Source: Astropecten irregularis (lineage: Eukaryota; Echinodermata; Asteroidea; Paxillosida; Astropectinidae). From it: a stretch of DNA of 64,000 nucleotides. A program made the position numbers and the translations under genes. Where the stretch lies: NCBI GenBank assembly GCA_963971285.1, contig OZ020256.1:9116541-9180540 (forward strand), read 5' to 3'. Below are positions 9,266 to 22,129 of the stretch, in pieces (position 1 is the first letter of the stretch; each line of letters begins with the position of its first letter). Under the pieces are notes generated by a model. It made no database searches. It was not told where the DNA came from and worked only from the letters and a program-made list of their open reading frames with translations.

Positions 9266-12200
9266 AAGCCCACCAACATCGATGTCCAAGATAAAGGTAA
9301 TGCCATAGCCGATCCGACAGATGTAGCCAAGCTGGTCCAGGCCATGACGTTGGCCATTAATACGCCAAAGCCAGAGCTGCTCTCCTTCAGTGGTGACCCT
9401 GCAGATTATTAAGGATTTATTCACAATTTTGATGTGAATATTGCCAGCAAAGTTCAAGAAGACAGGGTGAGATTGACTTACCTTATTCAGTTCTGCAAGG
9501 GAAGGGCAAGAGAGAGTATTGAGAATTGTGTGTTGATGGAGGAGAGTGCTGGATATAAGTTAGCGAGGGAAATTCTTCGCGATCAGTTTGGTCAGCCACA
9601 CATCATCACACACTCCCTAATCCGTAAAGTCATCGACAGACAACCAATCAGACCAAATGATGGAGCTGCATTGTGGGAGCTCGCCCGTCAAATGAGAAAA
9701 TGCCAGGTGACCATGTCACAGATTGGGTAGTCAGCAGATATGAACAGTTCTGACAACCTCCTCAAGATACAGCGGTTGTTGCCCATACATCTTCAGTCTG
9801 AGTGGGCAAAACGGGTTCAGACGATGATCCAGTGTTGCATTGAGCCAAGCTTCTCACATATGACAGACTTCATTGAACAGAAGGCGAAGATAGCAAGCAA
9901 CATGTTCGGCCAGAACATAGGGAAGAATGTTCGAGCCGACAAGATGTCACAGCCGAGCTTGAAAGGCAAGCCAGCGAAAGTTACTACTCTGGCCACTCAA
10001 GACTTCAAAGCCGTTGATGAGGCTAATGGAAGCAGTCGTCCTCAACGAGGTAATTACGTGCCAAGATGTCGTTGCTGTTCTCAGTCTCATACATTGAAGG
10101 AATGCAGGGAATTTCAGCAAAGGTCTCATGACGAAAGGCTGAAGTTTGTTCGAGGCAACAAATTATGTGACAACTGCTACCGACCAGGGCACATGGCTAA
10201 AGGGTGCATGCAGAAATCAGCATGTGATGTTAAGGGCTGCACATGGAAGCATCAAACGTTGCTACATCCTCCACGCAGAGATCAAGGCTCAAAGAAGAGC
10301 ATGCCAAGTTTACCAGTTCTACTTCTGCAAACGGGGCCGGGGACACAAATAAGAGTCACACTACAAGTAAGCCAGATGGCGATCAAGGTGGAAGTGTGAA
10401 TGCAACCACAGCTTCTACAAACAGAGTGTGCCTAAGAGTTGTTCCGGTCAGAGTGCAGGGGAAAGAAAAGGAAGTTCAGACTTGGGCACTGTTAGACAGC
10501 GGGAGCGATACGTCACTGTGCGACAGAAAGTTGTTGGAACAACTTGACCTACAAGGTGTGGAGAAGAAAATCACCCTTGCCACAGTTAACAACGAACACA
10601 GCGAGAAGTCCGAAGTCGAAGTGAGCCTCACGGTGAAAGACCTAGAGGGGCGTGAGAGCGTCAACTTACCCAAGGTGTGGACTGTTGCCAAGCTGCCAAT
10701 ATCAGACAACAGCTTCCCCAAACAAGAAGATATCACCATGTGGCCACACCTGAATGGAATAAACTTTCCTAAGATCAATGAACGTCAAGTCATGTTGCTG
10801 ATTGGAGGAGATGTCCCAGACGTTTTCTGGGTTCTGGATGAGAGACGCGGTAAGAGAAAGGAGCCCTACGCTGTCCGGTCTTTGCTTGGATGGACACTGT
10901 TGGGGCCTGTGGCTGAGTCCAAGAAGGAATCAAGATTCACCGTGAATCACATCCTCCATGAAGACAATTTGCTGCAACAGGCAGTGGAGACATTCTGGGA
11001 GACAGATTTTGGCAGCCAGATGATTGATGTTGAAGTAGCTGACTCGGTGGAAGATAAACGAGCGAAGACCATCATGGAAGATACAGTGACAAATGTTGAT
11101 GGTCACTACCAGGTCGGCCTACCGTGGCGCTACCGGAATCCACGTTTGCCAGATAACCGTCCTCTCGTAGAGTCAAGACTACAGTCGTTGAAAAGACGTT
11201 TCCAACGAGATCCCAGCCTGCATGACAAGTATAAGAACACCCTTCATGTCTACATCAAGAAAGGATACGCAAGAGAAATATCTCCTTCAATGTCTTCGGG
11301 TGTCACACCTGAAGCTACCACTTATGAGTAACCGCCAAGAGATGTAGAAACAGCAGTAGTACGACAAGCAGTGTGGTATCTCCCCCACCATCCGGTGTTC
11401 CACCCACAAAAGCCAGACAAGCTTAGAGTAGTGTTTGATTACGCTGCAAAGTACAAGGGGGTGTCACTAAATGACCAGTTGCTGCAGGGGCCAGATTTCA
11501 CGAATAATCTGGTTGGCGTCCTGACGAGGTTTAGAGAGAGACCCATCGCACTGGTGGCCGACGTTGAGGCAATGTTCCACCAGGTTAAGGTGCCTAGCAC
11601 TGACTGTGATGCACTCAGATTTCTCTGGTGGCCCGACGGAGACTACTCCAAGGAACCAACTGACCATCAGATGTTAGTTCACCTATTTGGTGCGACATCA
11701 TCACCCAGCTGTGCTGGATTTTGTCTCAGAAAGACAGCTGACGACAACAGAGAAAACTTCGACGAGAAAACAATCATAAACAGTCCACGAGAATTTCTAT
11801 GTAGACGATTGTCTTGCGTCAGTGACAACAGAAGACGAAGCCATCAGATTATCCAGCCAACTCATCCAGCTGTTAGGCAAGGGAGGCTTCAGATTAACCA
11901 AGTGGGTCTGTAACAGTCGTGATGTAATGGAGACCATCCCCATTGAGGAAAGAGCACCATCAGTTCTGAAGTTAGATTTCGACCACCTTCCAGTGGAACG
12001 CACTCTGGGTGTCAAGTGGGACGTTGAAGCCGATACATTTGGATTTGAAGCTATAGCGAAGTCTAAGCCTGCTACACGAAGAGGTGTATTGTCCGCTGTA
12101 AGCTCATTGTATGATCCTTTGGGATTTCTGGCACCATTCATCCTACCAGCAAAGATTCTTCTTCAAGATGTCTGTCGTCAGGGCCACGGCTGGGATGAAA

Positions 12201-14376
12201 AGATCGAGGAACGTGAAATGATGAGATGGAAGCGCTGGCAAGATGACGATCCAAAGCTGTACAAGTATTACCATCGATAGATGTTTACAAGCAAAGGAAC
12301 CCCACGACGAAGCTGTCTGGCAGCTTCACCATTTTTCTGATGCCTCAGAGCGGGGTTATGCTGCAGTATCGTAGTGGATCCGACCCATCCCAGTGGCGGT
12401 ATGTAGATTCCGCAAACAACCCAGCAGATGACGGTTCACGAGGGTTGACTGCAGACGACATGATTAAAGATCAGCGCTGGTTGCATGGACCAGAGTTCCT
12501 GTGGAAGGAAGAAGAACACTGGCCAATCCCACCAGTTGTTATCAAGGGGCCGTTCCCAGATGTGCTACCTGACACTTTGCAGAGCGATCCTGATGTGAAG
12601 AAGGTAGCCCAGTCTTTCTCTGTGGTAGAGAAGGATAGCATAGATGAGTTTCTTGGCAGATATTCATCTTGGAACAGTACGAAGCGTGGAGTTGCCTGGT
12701 TGCTGAGGTATCGAGATTACCTATATGCCCGTTACAAGAGAAAGCCGGAGTCCACTGATATCAGCACTAAAGGGCTGTCCTTATCAGAGCTGCAGAGAGC
12801 TGAGACACAAATCATCAAGTACACTCAGCAACAGTCTTTCACCAAGGAGATTGCAGCGCTTAAGTCCCACACGGAAGAAAGCGGGAGACCCAACAAGAAG
12901 AGTACAAAGGTTCCAAGTACACTCCACAAATTGAGTCCAATCCTAGTGGATGGTGTTCTGCGTGTGGGTGGCCGTCTTGAAAATGCACCATTGCAGCAAG
13001 ACATCAAGCATCCCATCATCCTGCCTAGTGATCATCAGGTGACCAGACTGCTGATTGAGCATCATCATCTGAAAGTCGGCCATTCCGGTGTCGGCTGGAC
13101 TTCACTCAGAGACAGATTTTGGGTACTGAAGGGAGGATCTGCTGTGAGGCGAGTGATTGGAAAGTGTTTCCAGTGCAAGAAGAGGAACGCACCCGTTTGT
13201 CAACAGCTGATGGCTGAGTTACCAGCAGAAAGAGTCACTCCAGAGAAGCCCCCCTTTACATATGTTGGTGTGGATTACTTCGGTCCACTTTATGTGAAGC
13301 AAGGACGGAGCCATGTCAAAAGATATGGATGCATTTTCACCTGCCTAACTGTGAGAGCTGTACACATAGAAATTGCTCACTCGCTCGACACAGATGCATT
13401 AATCAATGCCCTCCGCCGGTTCATCAGCAGAAAAGGTGTACCTGAGAAGATCGTGACAATGGCACTAACTTCACGGGTGGAGAACGTGAGCTTCGTGAGA
13501 GCATCACAGCCCTGAACGAGTAGAAGATTGCAGATTTTCTTCAGCAGCGAGCAGTTGAATGGCAGTTCAACCCTCCGACCGCAAGTCATATGGGAGGTGT
13601 TTGGGAGCGGATGATCCGTTCCATTCGCAAGATCCTGAAAAATCTTCTTCAAGAGCAAGTGGTGTGTGACGAGGTACTACTCACCGTGATAGCTGAGGTG
13701 GAGTCCATCTTGAATGCGAGACCACTCACCCAACTCAGTTTGGACCCCAGAGATCAGGAGCCGTTGACACCGAACCATCTCCTTCTGATGAGACCGAGTC
13801 CCAATGTTCCACCAGGACTGTTTGTGAAGGCGGATGGTTATGGTCAGCGCAGATGGCGTCAAGCACAATTCCTAGCGGACCAGTTCTGGAAGCGATGGAA
13901 GGCAGAATACCTACCACTTTTACAGCAGCGTCAGAAATGGACCCAGGCGAGGCAAGATCTGGAGGAGGATGATCTGGTGCTGGTTGCTGCTGACGGAGAA
14001 CCCCGTGGGCACTGGCCACTGGGAAGAGTGACACAGGTCTACCAAGACAAGACAGGGCGGGTTCGACAAGTGGAGGTGAGAGTAGGCTACAGGTTCCTTA
14101 AGCGACCCATCGCCAAGCTTTGTTTCCTGGAGAAACCTCACAGCGTATAAGAATCCAATAGCCCAGATCATTAATTTGTGATTGAACTCAAGTAAGCTTT
14201 GCGAATTATGGACAATCAATGACATTGAATCTTGAAATGTATGTGTTTTTTGGATTACCATTATGACATTATATTGCAAGCAGCAAGAGTTTATGTTATC
14301 TCTTGTGTTTTGAAGTTGTTTGCCGCTTAAAGGTGTTGAGAGATGAACAGATTGGGCCTGTTCATGGGGCCGGGTA

Positions 14377-15145
14377 TGTAGCGGCAAGATGTTATTGTTT
14401 TGATTGTTTAACTATTATTGTTATTCTGGACATTGTTGTTGTTATTTTGCTGAGGATCGCCTAAGTGATTTAATCAACAGATCATTTCTTGCAGCATTTG
14501 TTAGGGCGCCTTCTGTTGACAATGCAAACTTTTGAGAGGTCAAAGTTGAAATTCCTCATTGATTCTGATGATCCGTAAATAAATTCCATGTTTCGTGATT
14601 TCCCATAAATTAATGTCAAAATTAACAAGGTTATAAGGTCCCAATTTCAATCATGTTAGGTCCAACACAATCGGTAAGTTTATTGATTTATTTGAGGTGG
14701 GAACTTATGATAAATTCGGGATTTTTGTGGGTAAATCTTGTCTAAAGTTTCATTTAGTTGGTGGTCGGAAAACTTAAGTTATTTTATCAGTGCTTGTGAA
14801 CTGGCGAAGTATATGCTCATGCACACATATTTTTTTCTTTCCACATTTTAGTGATTTATTGGGATTTGTAATTGTTAAGTATTGTGTGTTATGTTTTGTT
14901 ATTTGCATTGAACCACCGTTAACCACCGTTATACACCATTATGCCACACGTATCAGCCACCAGCTTCAGCTTCACCAACTTCACTAATTAATCCAATTAG
15001 GCCTAATAGAACTGATTCCTGAGTCAATCTGTGTGATGTCATATAATAAATGATGCTGCCTCATATTCAATCATTAAGCCAATAGTGTGGTGCGTTCATG
15101 ATGGGACCATTACAGCTTGTGTAGTAGAGTATTTCTAAGGCTACA
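14377..15145 (+). repeat. 3' LTR of element G (769 bp)
   Basis: It starts TGTAGCGGCAAGATG right after the purine tract and ends AAGGCTACA, followed by the duplicated CTGCA. The inverted terminal bases TGTAGC/GCTACA fix both edges. Confidence 0.88.
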
Positions 15146-15412
15146 CTGCATATGGGCCCAGCCTACATTTACTTAAATGAAATGAAATGCAAAATCTCCA
15201 TGAATGTGTTATAGGCCTATACTGGATTCTTCATCATGGTTAACATGGACACATTTTTGACTCAGAAATAAATGTGCCCAAATACAGTATGTCTTGTCTT
15301 ACTTATGCTTGTACTTATATTTATAGGTTGACTTCAAATTGTATTATCCTGCAGATTTCCTGCATTCTGCTTTCTATTGCAGGTCATGGTGACAACCAGC
15401 TATCGAAGTCAT

Positions 15413-15606
15413 TCTGAACTCTACAATATGTCATTGATGATTTTCTGAACTCTACAATATGTCATGGATGATTTTCTGAACTCTACAATATGTCATTGAT
15501 GATTTTCTGAACTCTACAATATGTGAACGATGATTTTGTGAACTCTACATATTTAATGTCCTTGATGATTTTCTGAACTCTAGAACATGACATCGATGAT
15601 TTTCCT
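15413..15606. repeat. Minisatellite of about 31 bp, six copies
   Basis: The unit ctgaactctacaatatgtca plus ttgatgatttt is repeated about six times with small variants. It lies in the core of element A, to the right of G. Confidence 0.85.
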
Positions 15607-16650
15607 CAGTGAAACAATCTGCAAGTGCGAAGTGTGCAAGCCCTGTTCCTCCTTGTAAATGTACACTTTGGACCAACTTCACCTTTGTCTTCATTTGGCC
15701 CTTTTCCTACTGATGACAACTTGCGGCGAAGGCAGACTCAGTGTTTGTAATTCCAACATTTGTTCTGGATGGACTGTACTTTCAGTACTAAGTTGCCATG
15801 GCAGCCAAACTGTTTTATTTGTTGAAGCATTTACTGCCTCAGCTTGCTTGAATGTGCAAATGACTGTGATCATGTGATGTTGATAGGTTGGGATACTACA
15901 TCAAGCAGGGTGTACGTACATAAAGAGGTGAATTAAGCTTACATGAACAAGGGGGTTGAAAATCGAAATGTGCTATTTCGATGAAATCAAGTCCCCAATT
16001 CTTCGTTTACAAAACAGAAAATTGTTTTCAAGATTGTTCTCAAATTATAGGGCATAAAAGAACAATAATGGCAAACATTCAAATCACAGGTGTGAAAAAT
16101 GGTTTGAGAAATGCACCGGAATTAGTTACTTGTTGGTTAAAGGATGGATGTGGTTAAAGGCTGCCCATTTTTATCTTTTCTCCTTTTAAGTGGTATAAAT
16201 AATAGCATTAGGTTGACTTGCAACCCCCAAATCCCCTTCTAGATCCACCACTGTACATAGCTGTCCAAGCAAGGGTGACATGTCTGACCTTGATGTTGAT
16301 AATTAATTGGGGCAAGAGTTAGGGTGGTCAATGAAGGCTGATTTTACATGTGTAACTCATATTGCAGATGGTGGTTAAAATTTTCTTCATACAGGTATAT
16401 GAGGAGGGCAGTAATGTTCTATTGGAATTGTTCATCCTCGGATGATGAACTTCATGTAGTTTTTGTTTTAAACTTACAAACAACTTTTCTTCTTCTTTTT
16501 TTTTTTTTGGAGACGTACATTCATTGCAATTTTGTTATCAACAAAGAACTCGGATATCTCTAAATGAGACCTTCACAGTATCAAATAGGTTTCTGTTCAC
16601 TACAAAAAGTCATTATTTTAACATGAAACTCCGCTGAAATAAAAATAATC
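15607..16650. other. Core of element A, no gene seen
   Basis: AT-rich sequence with only short frames. The last 290 bases of A (16650-16941) match the inner right end of element E (ggcattccagtcaaaatgtt; tgcccagacggcttcaaaac). Confidence 0.5.
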
Positions 16651-18672
16651 AGTGAAATTCGTCAAACTTATGAATATTCATTTCTTGCGCGTACTGCGGC
16701 ACAAACTATGCATACGTAGCAAATAAACCGAGCAGCTTTCGTGTGCACTGCGGACTGACTGAGGTACCGTTCGCTCATACTTGCATATAGAAAACTCTCC
16801 TTGAAAGGCATTCCAGTCAAAATGTTCTTGTTTCACAGACACGAACTCAAATTCAAAATGACTGTGCCCAGACGGCTTCAAAACGGCTATCTCACGGAGA
16901 ACACAGATCTAGCGCTCACGTGATTTTAATATAGCTCTGTGGTTGGCAATGATCGAGAGGTGTTGCAGTCCATACCCGACAGCGAAAGATCGACGTCTAC
17001 GAAGGATCTGGCACTAGACAAGCTACCGGTAGAGCGCACACTTGGTGTGCAGTGGGATGCAGAGTGTGACAGATTCGGGTTCAAGGTGGCACTGAAATCC
17101 AAGCCCATGACCAGAAGAGGAATGTTGTCAGTGGCCAGCTCCCTCTATGACCCACTTGGATTCATAGCTCCATTTATTCTCTTGGCAAAGGTTTTGTTGC
17201 AAGAAATTTGCCGTAAGGGTGCGAGCTGGGATGATGCAGTTCCAGTGGAAGTTGAGCATCGGTGGCAGGAGTGGCTAAAAGACTTACCTAAACTGGAGGC
17301 AGTCAAGATAGACAGGTGTCTTAAACCAAAGGAGTTCGGAGAGGTGACTACTCACCAGCTGCACATCTTTGCAGATGCTTCGGAATGTGCCTATGCAGTA
17401 GTTGCATATTTGCGTTTGGTGAACGCAAGTGGCTCCATTCATTGTGCCTTTGTTTTGGGAAAGGTGAGATTGTGCCCACTCAAGGTAGTGAGCATTCCTC
17501 GGTTGGAGCTGATGGCAGCAGTCCTGGCAGTCAATCTGAGTCAGTTTGTACAAGCTGAGATGAAGATGAAGATTCCTGAGACAGTCTTCTGGACTGATTC
17601 TACGTCCGTCCTGCAGTACATTCGCAGTGAGAGTAAGCGTTTCCATACATTTGTGGCCAATCACGTCTCGAAAATACAATCTGCATCAGAGGTATCACAG
17701 TGGCACTACGTTGACTCTGCATCAAACCCAGCTGATGATGGCTCAAGAGGCATGAAGGCTGAAGAGTTAACTGAGGGTCACCGTTGGTTGATAGGACCAG
17801 GCTTTCTCTGGAAGGGAGAAGACTGTTGGCCGACCTTGCCAACATCGGTGTCCAGGCAGCCTCATGGTATTGATGAGGTATCTACTGATGATCCAGAAGT
17901 GAAGAAGCCGGGTCGTGTTCTCTTTGTAGAGCGTGCAGACATGCTTGATGACCTGATGAGCAGGTACGCGTCTTGGAATCGTCTAAACAGGATAGTTGCA
18001 TGGATACTACGTCTGAAGAGGAACTTGATGGCTCGTTCTGATGTTGTCAAGAATAAGGAGCAAGTGACAGACGCCACTTTGTCTTTGGAGGAACTTGAGA
18101 CTGCTGAGGTTGCGATAGTTGCCTTTGTACAACGACGGGCATTTTCGGGGGTCTTCAAGGTCTTGAGGGCTTCTTGCCAAGGAACTCGTCCTGGCAGGAA
18201 GGGTAATACTGAAGAACTGGGCGCTCTTCGCAAGTTGAACCCCATAATCAAGGATGGAATTCTGCGTGTTGGAGGCAGGCTAAAGAATGCTCCAGTAGAG
18301 TATGATGTAGCCCATCCAGTGATTCTCCCAAACGATCATTATGTCACTGCCTTGTTGATAATACATCGTCATCTCCTGGTGGGCCACACAGGAAGTTGGT
18401 ATGACTTGGTCATCACTTCGTGATAGATTCTGGATTGTGAAGGGTGGTACCACAGTCCGTGGGAAGTGTTTCCATTGTAAGAGGAGAAATGCCAAGCGAG
18501 GCCAGCAGGTGATGGGTGAGCTGCCTACAGTCCGGGTAACCCCAGAGAGACCACCGTTTACGTTTGTAGGGGTTGACTACTTCGAGCCTCTGTATGTCAA
18601 ACAGGGTCGTCGTCATGTCAAGCGTTATGGGTGCTTATTCACTTGTCTGGTAGTAAGAGCTGTCCACATACA

Positions 18673-18890
18673 GGACTTGATCTCTGGAACTCATTGTCTT
18701 CGGGTGCCCCATAATCCAGAGCTGCTCTCCTCAGTGTAAAGGATGCACAACAAGGAGACGAGGTTGCTCCGAAGAGTTGGACAACCATACGGTACACTTG
18801 TGGCTCCTGAGAGAGATCCCCTCCGTTCCACCATAGAAACCTCAGAGCATCGCTATCGCAACGAATGGTGTTTCCTCTCACAACCCTGCA
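18673..18890 (-). mobile_element. BEL/Pao reverse-transcriptase piece in opposite orientation
   Basis: On the minus strand the words [19 protein letters not shown] and [20 protein letters not shown] are readable, the same family as element H. The piece abuts the integrase end of H on the other strand. It supplies the uninterrupted version of the site where element O is inserted in H. Confidence 0.75.
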
Positions 18891-19244
18891 GATTTGCGTC
18901 AAAGCCAACTGGAGGACCCTCCAATTGGCCCCTACTGAGGGCAAAGGAGCAGGGCCAAGCCCCGAATTCCAGGAGGAGTCACCCCTTAGCCTGGCAGCCA
19001 AGGCTTACTGGGCCAGGTGCGAGAGTCGGTGTTGTGCCGCCGATGGGAGTAGCACGACGGTCGCAAAATCACTTGGCAGGTCATACTCCCTGAAAAGATG
19101 AGGCCCACGGTGTTGGGGGAAAACCACGGGGGAACTACTGGAGGTCACTTCGGGATCGCCCATACTTTGGCCAAGGTGAAGGCCAGGTATTACTGGTGGC
19201 GTACGACGGCGGACGTAAGGTCCGCATGTAAGCGATGCAAGACA

Positions 19245-19908
19245 AGATTTTCTTCCAAATTTCGACCAATGGCTGATATACAAATCACTCTTACTGTAGG
19301 AGACGCGCAGATAAATCCATCAGAAAATGCACGAAACCTGGGGGTAATTATGGACAAAGAGTTAACAATGAAATCACATATTAAAAAAGTATGCTCATCA
19401 GCCATGGCAGCTCTTCGGCAAATTGGACAAATTCGCAAATATCTCGACAAATCAAATACTCAAAAACTGGTTCATTCCTTAGTCATATCCCGCCTAGATA
19501 CATGCAACTCTCTTTTAAAAGACCTACCCACAAAGGAAATACAAAAGCTACAAAGAATTCAAAACACTGCAGCAAGGATGGTTGAAGGATCTTCGTACAG
19601 ATCCTTCACTGTCCTTGCCCCAACCCTTTGGAATAGTCTCCCCCTTAGCCTTCGAAACTCCACATCCATCTCCACATTTGGCAATAAACTTAAAACGTAT
19701 TTGTTTTCACAATGATTTTGGTTTTGCACATCTTGTGCTGTGCTGATTTTAGCATGTAGTTCTTGAAATTTAGTTTGCATTATTTTGTTTAGTACATTTC
19801 ATTTTTGTTTCTTTGTAAAGCATATTGAATCTGTAAATTATTATTGACTGTTAAGCGCATAGAGATTTATATAATGCGCTATACAAGCATAAATTTATTA
19901 TTATTATT
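19245..19908 (+). mobile_element. LINE 3' end (CR1/Jockey-like), 5'-truncated
   Basis: It is flanked by a 6-base duplication AAGACA (19239-19244, 19909-19914). It encodes the C-terminal part of the RT protein: NLGVIMDKELTMKSHIKKVC, LVISRLDTCNSLLKDLPTKE, IQKLQRIQNTAARMV, then after an internal loss VLAPTLWNSLPLSLRNSTSI and a stop at 19715. The 3' untranslated region (tgttaagcgcatagagattt ... aatgcgctatacaagc) and the (ATT)n tail are typical of CR1/L2-like LINEs. Confidence 0.88.
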
Positions 19909-20218
19909 AAGACATGCGCAAAGCGCAACTCGCCTCCTAAGGCGAGTCGAGTAGGAAGCCCCATGGAACGGGTGGCGATGGATCTCGTGGGTCCACTCCC
20001 TGAGACGGAACAAGGAAATCGGTGGATATTGGTCGTGGAGGATTACTTCACGAAGTGGATGGAGGCGTACGCCCTGCCGAATGGTCAGGCAACAACTGTT
20101 GCAAGAGCCTTCGTCGATAACTACGTCCGCAGATTTGGTGTTCCGCGAGAACTACACTCGGACCCAGGGCCGAAACTTCATGTCCGATGTCTTTAATGAA
20201 AATGTGTGACATTTTGGG

Positions 20219-20816
20219 GGTCCGTAAAGGCCAGGTCCTACTGCACTTACGGATCAAAAGAGGATATAAAACGTAAAAAAAAAATCTTGTCATCCGTTGG
20301 AAAACGCTATGCATCCGTTGTGTACTCATTGCATACGTGTTTCATATGCGCTATCCGTTGAGCATCCGTTCACTGTGATTTCATCCGCTCAAAAAGTTTT
20401 GAGCTGCACATAACCTTTAGAACGGATGAACTTTCCGCCGTGTACGATGTAAATCTGCGACACATACGAGCAATAAACGTTCTATGTCCTTATCATCCGT
20501 TAAACGTCCGCTGTATCCTCTACGCATACTCTGGACATCCTCGCAACTCACATCCACTACAGAAAGAGGGAGGAAAGATAAGGTGCATGGAACGTATAAA
20601 CATCGTTTAGCACGGAAATAGAAAGGCTGTAAGCGTATGCATCTCGTATATAAAGTATTCATCCGCGCTCCATACTACCCACGTCCGTTCTTTTCCGTTC
20701 TGTTTTCGCAAATTTTCTCGCAAATTTTGTCCATTTCTGGAGCGGATGAAAACGGATGCAGCCACCCCAAAATTTTGCTCGTCTGCTGTGTTTTGTGTCC
20801 ATCTGTCAGTGGGACC
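20219..20816. mobile_element. Non-coding DNA element rich in CATCCGTT words
   Basis: It interrupts the Gypsy integrase relic. Near the ends lie GGTCCTACTG (about 20234) and its partner CAGTGGGACC (20808-20816). The interior carries at least eight ATCCGTT/AACGGAT words in both orientations, as in subterminal binding arrays. Flanking gggtc occurs on both sides and may be a duplication. Exact edges are uncertain. Confidence 0.55.
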
Positions 20817-20929
20817 GGGTCTTAAGACACGTACCGTGGCATACAACCGCAAGTTGATAACCAGAGGGATTGGAACAGGCATTTAGCACTGGCCACCTTT
20901 GCATACAACAAAAATGCAAGTTACAGAAA

Positions 20930-21795
20930 CTACAAACACTATTACGAATCAAGACTTTGGGGAGCGGGGATCGCTGACACCGACACCATGACCACGATGG
21001 GTGAAAGCCTACGGGAAGCTCACCGTCCGACAAGGTCCTTGGCAAACCCCAAAACTACTCTCATCATCGGACATTGGAATGTGAGGACAATGTAAGATTG
21101 CGAGGGAGATGGAGGGGTACCAGCTGGACATCCCTGGGATTAGCGAGTGCAGATGGACAGGAGCAGGCAGGATGATGATGGCTTCGGGACAGACAGTGAT
21201 CTATAGCGGGGACGAAGAACTGCATGAGGGTGGTGTTGCCATCACGATGAGCCAAGAAGCAGTGAAGTCACTCGTGGAATGGACACCCATCAACAAGAGG
21301 ATCATAACAGCAAGATTCTACTCGAGATACAGGAGAGTGACAATAATACAAGTGTACGCACCACACAACGAGAAGGAAGACAGGGAGAAGGAGCAGTTCT
21401 ACCAAGAGCTACAGGAAGCAGTTGATGGTTGCAATAAGAACGACATTATCATCGTTATGGGGGATCTCAATGCTAAGGTTAGAAATGACAACACCGGGTA
21501 CGAAAGGACAATGGGCGTACATGGACTTGGAACACAGAATAACAACGGAGAGGGGTTGTGTGAGTTTGGTCAGCTGTATGGGCTAGTCATCACAGGAACA
21601 GTGTTTCCCCACCAATCGGACATTCATAAAGCAACATGGGTATCAGCAGATGGAAGAGTGAAGAATTAAATTGACCATCTATTGATCAGCGGACAGTGGA
21701 GGTCGTCTGTACAAGACTCTGGAGTACAGAGAGGGGCTGATGCCAATAGTGACCATTACCTAGTAAAGACTCGCATCAAACTATACGTCTCAGCA
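20930..21795 (+). mobile_element. RTE-like LINE, 5' endonuclease part
   Basis: Words of an AP-type endonuclease: LIIGHWNVRTM (21062), MEGYQLDIPGISECRWTGAG (21109), GGVAITMSQEAVKSLVEW, RVTIIQVYAPHNEKEDREKE, IIIVMGDLNAKVRNDNTGYE and, after a stop at 21667, IDHLLISGQWRSSVQDSG and ANSDHYLVKTRIKL. A frameshift lies just after the NVRTM box (about 21090). The copy is cut at 21795. It may belong to the same family as the 3' half at 2437-4130. Confidence 0.85.
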
Positions 21796-22080
21796 CACAT
21801 ACACTCTAAAAAATGAAGTGCTAAAATTCGGGTGCTGATAAAACAAATTTGCGCCTCGCGTGCCGATTATACCTCTTAGCGTGCATCAAGGTTTGAGAAA
21901 CGTCGAGGTGCAGAAAAATAGGTGCTGAAAATAGGTGCTATGCCTGTAATTACACCTTAAGTGTAAACCTGCCTGCTCCAGCACCCTGCTCCTGCATTAG
22001 CACCTAACAACAGTGTACAAGTTATATGACTGCACCAACATGTGTTACATTAGCACCCACGGTGTGGTGTGGCACATGCA
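21796..22080. mobile_element. Probable small element with GTGCT/AGCAC subterminal repeats
   Basis: The left part starts cactctaaaaaatgaagtgc and repeats ggtgct several times. The right part carries cagcaccc and ttagcacct in the opposite sense up to about 22065. The architecture resembles element N (39901-42282). No duplication was identified. Confidence 0.4.
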
Positions 22081-22129
22081 TCCCACACACATGTTCTGAA
22101 TAGACGGTTTACTACGAGGATCGCCAGAA

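Larger units (their letters stand above)
8929..15145 (+). mobile_element. Element G: BEL/Pao retroelement
   Basis: A fossil with most parts in place. It is flanked by a perfect 5-base duplication CTGCA (8924-8928, 15146-15150) and has LTR ends TGTAGC...GCTACA. A purine-rich tract (about 14364-14374) precedes the 3' LTR. Parts in order: gag-like region (about 9290-10260) with cysteine/histidine knuckles (CRCCSQSHTLKEC, CDNCYRPGHMAKGC); protease (LLDSGSDTSLC near 10490); reverse transcriptase (about 11390-11830, [33 protein letters not shown]); RNase H region (about 12000-12480, VDSANNPADDGSRG); integrase (about 13060-14140, [40 protein letters not shown]). Broken, with a handful of breaks. Comparable LTR bases differ by a few percent, so it is a fairly recent insertion into element A. 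Confidence 0.93.
6329..16941. mobile_element. Element A: inverted-repeat DNA element, 8-bp duplication, host of a deep nest
   Basis: The left end CATAGAGCTATATTAAAATT (6329) matches the complement of the right end at 16941, which reads CACAGAGCTATATTAAAATC outward-in. A perfect 8-base duplication GTTGGCAA (6321-6328, 16942-16949) flanks it, and host element H reads on past it. Removing inserted elements D, U, W and G leaves a core of a few kb. The ends resemble those of element E, a shorter member of the same family. The core (7769-8472, 15146-16650) has no convincing transposase. The 8-base duplication suggests hAT or Mutator-like mobilisation, undecided. Confidence 0.85.
5272..18670 (+). 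mobile_element. Element H: old BEL/Pao relic, split by later insertions
   Basis: This is a fossil. Recognisable parts are a short reverse-transcriptase tail (6212-6328, words [14 protein letters not shown]) and, after element A, the RNase H and integrase regions (16950-18670). Words there include VERTLGVQWDAECDRFGF, SLYDPLGFIAPFILLAKVLL, HIFADASECAYAVVAY, VDSASNPADDGSRGMKAEEL and [20 protein letters not shown]. Elements O and A are inserted in it. A further piece of the same family lies in opposite orientation at 18673-18890. It is broken and older than everything nested in it; no LTRs were recognised. Confidence 0.85.
18990..20930 (+). mobile_element. Ty3/Gypsy relic: integrase region
   Basis: A fossil. 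Readable words are the integrase zinc-binding region (GGHFGIAHTLAKVKARYYWW, CKRCKTR near 19130-19245), the core (MERVAMDLVGPLPETEQGNR, YFTKWMEAYALP, RRFGVPRELHSD, 19963-20165) and a downstream piece (HLALATFAYNKNASY near 20875-20930). A LINE (19245-19908) and a DNA element (about 20219-20816) are inserted in it. A purine tract followed by TGTACAATTAATGGG at 22880 may be the start of its 3' LTR. It is broken. Confidence 0.75.

Noticed and set aside
21796-22080. Shortened copy of element N
   Set aside because: The end plan is similar (cactctaaaa, repeated pentamers), but the repeated word differs (GTGCT, not GAGTG) and no shared interior was found.
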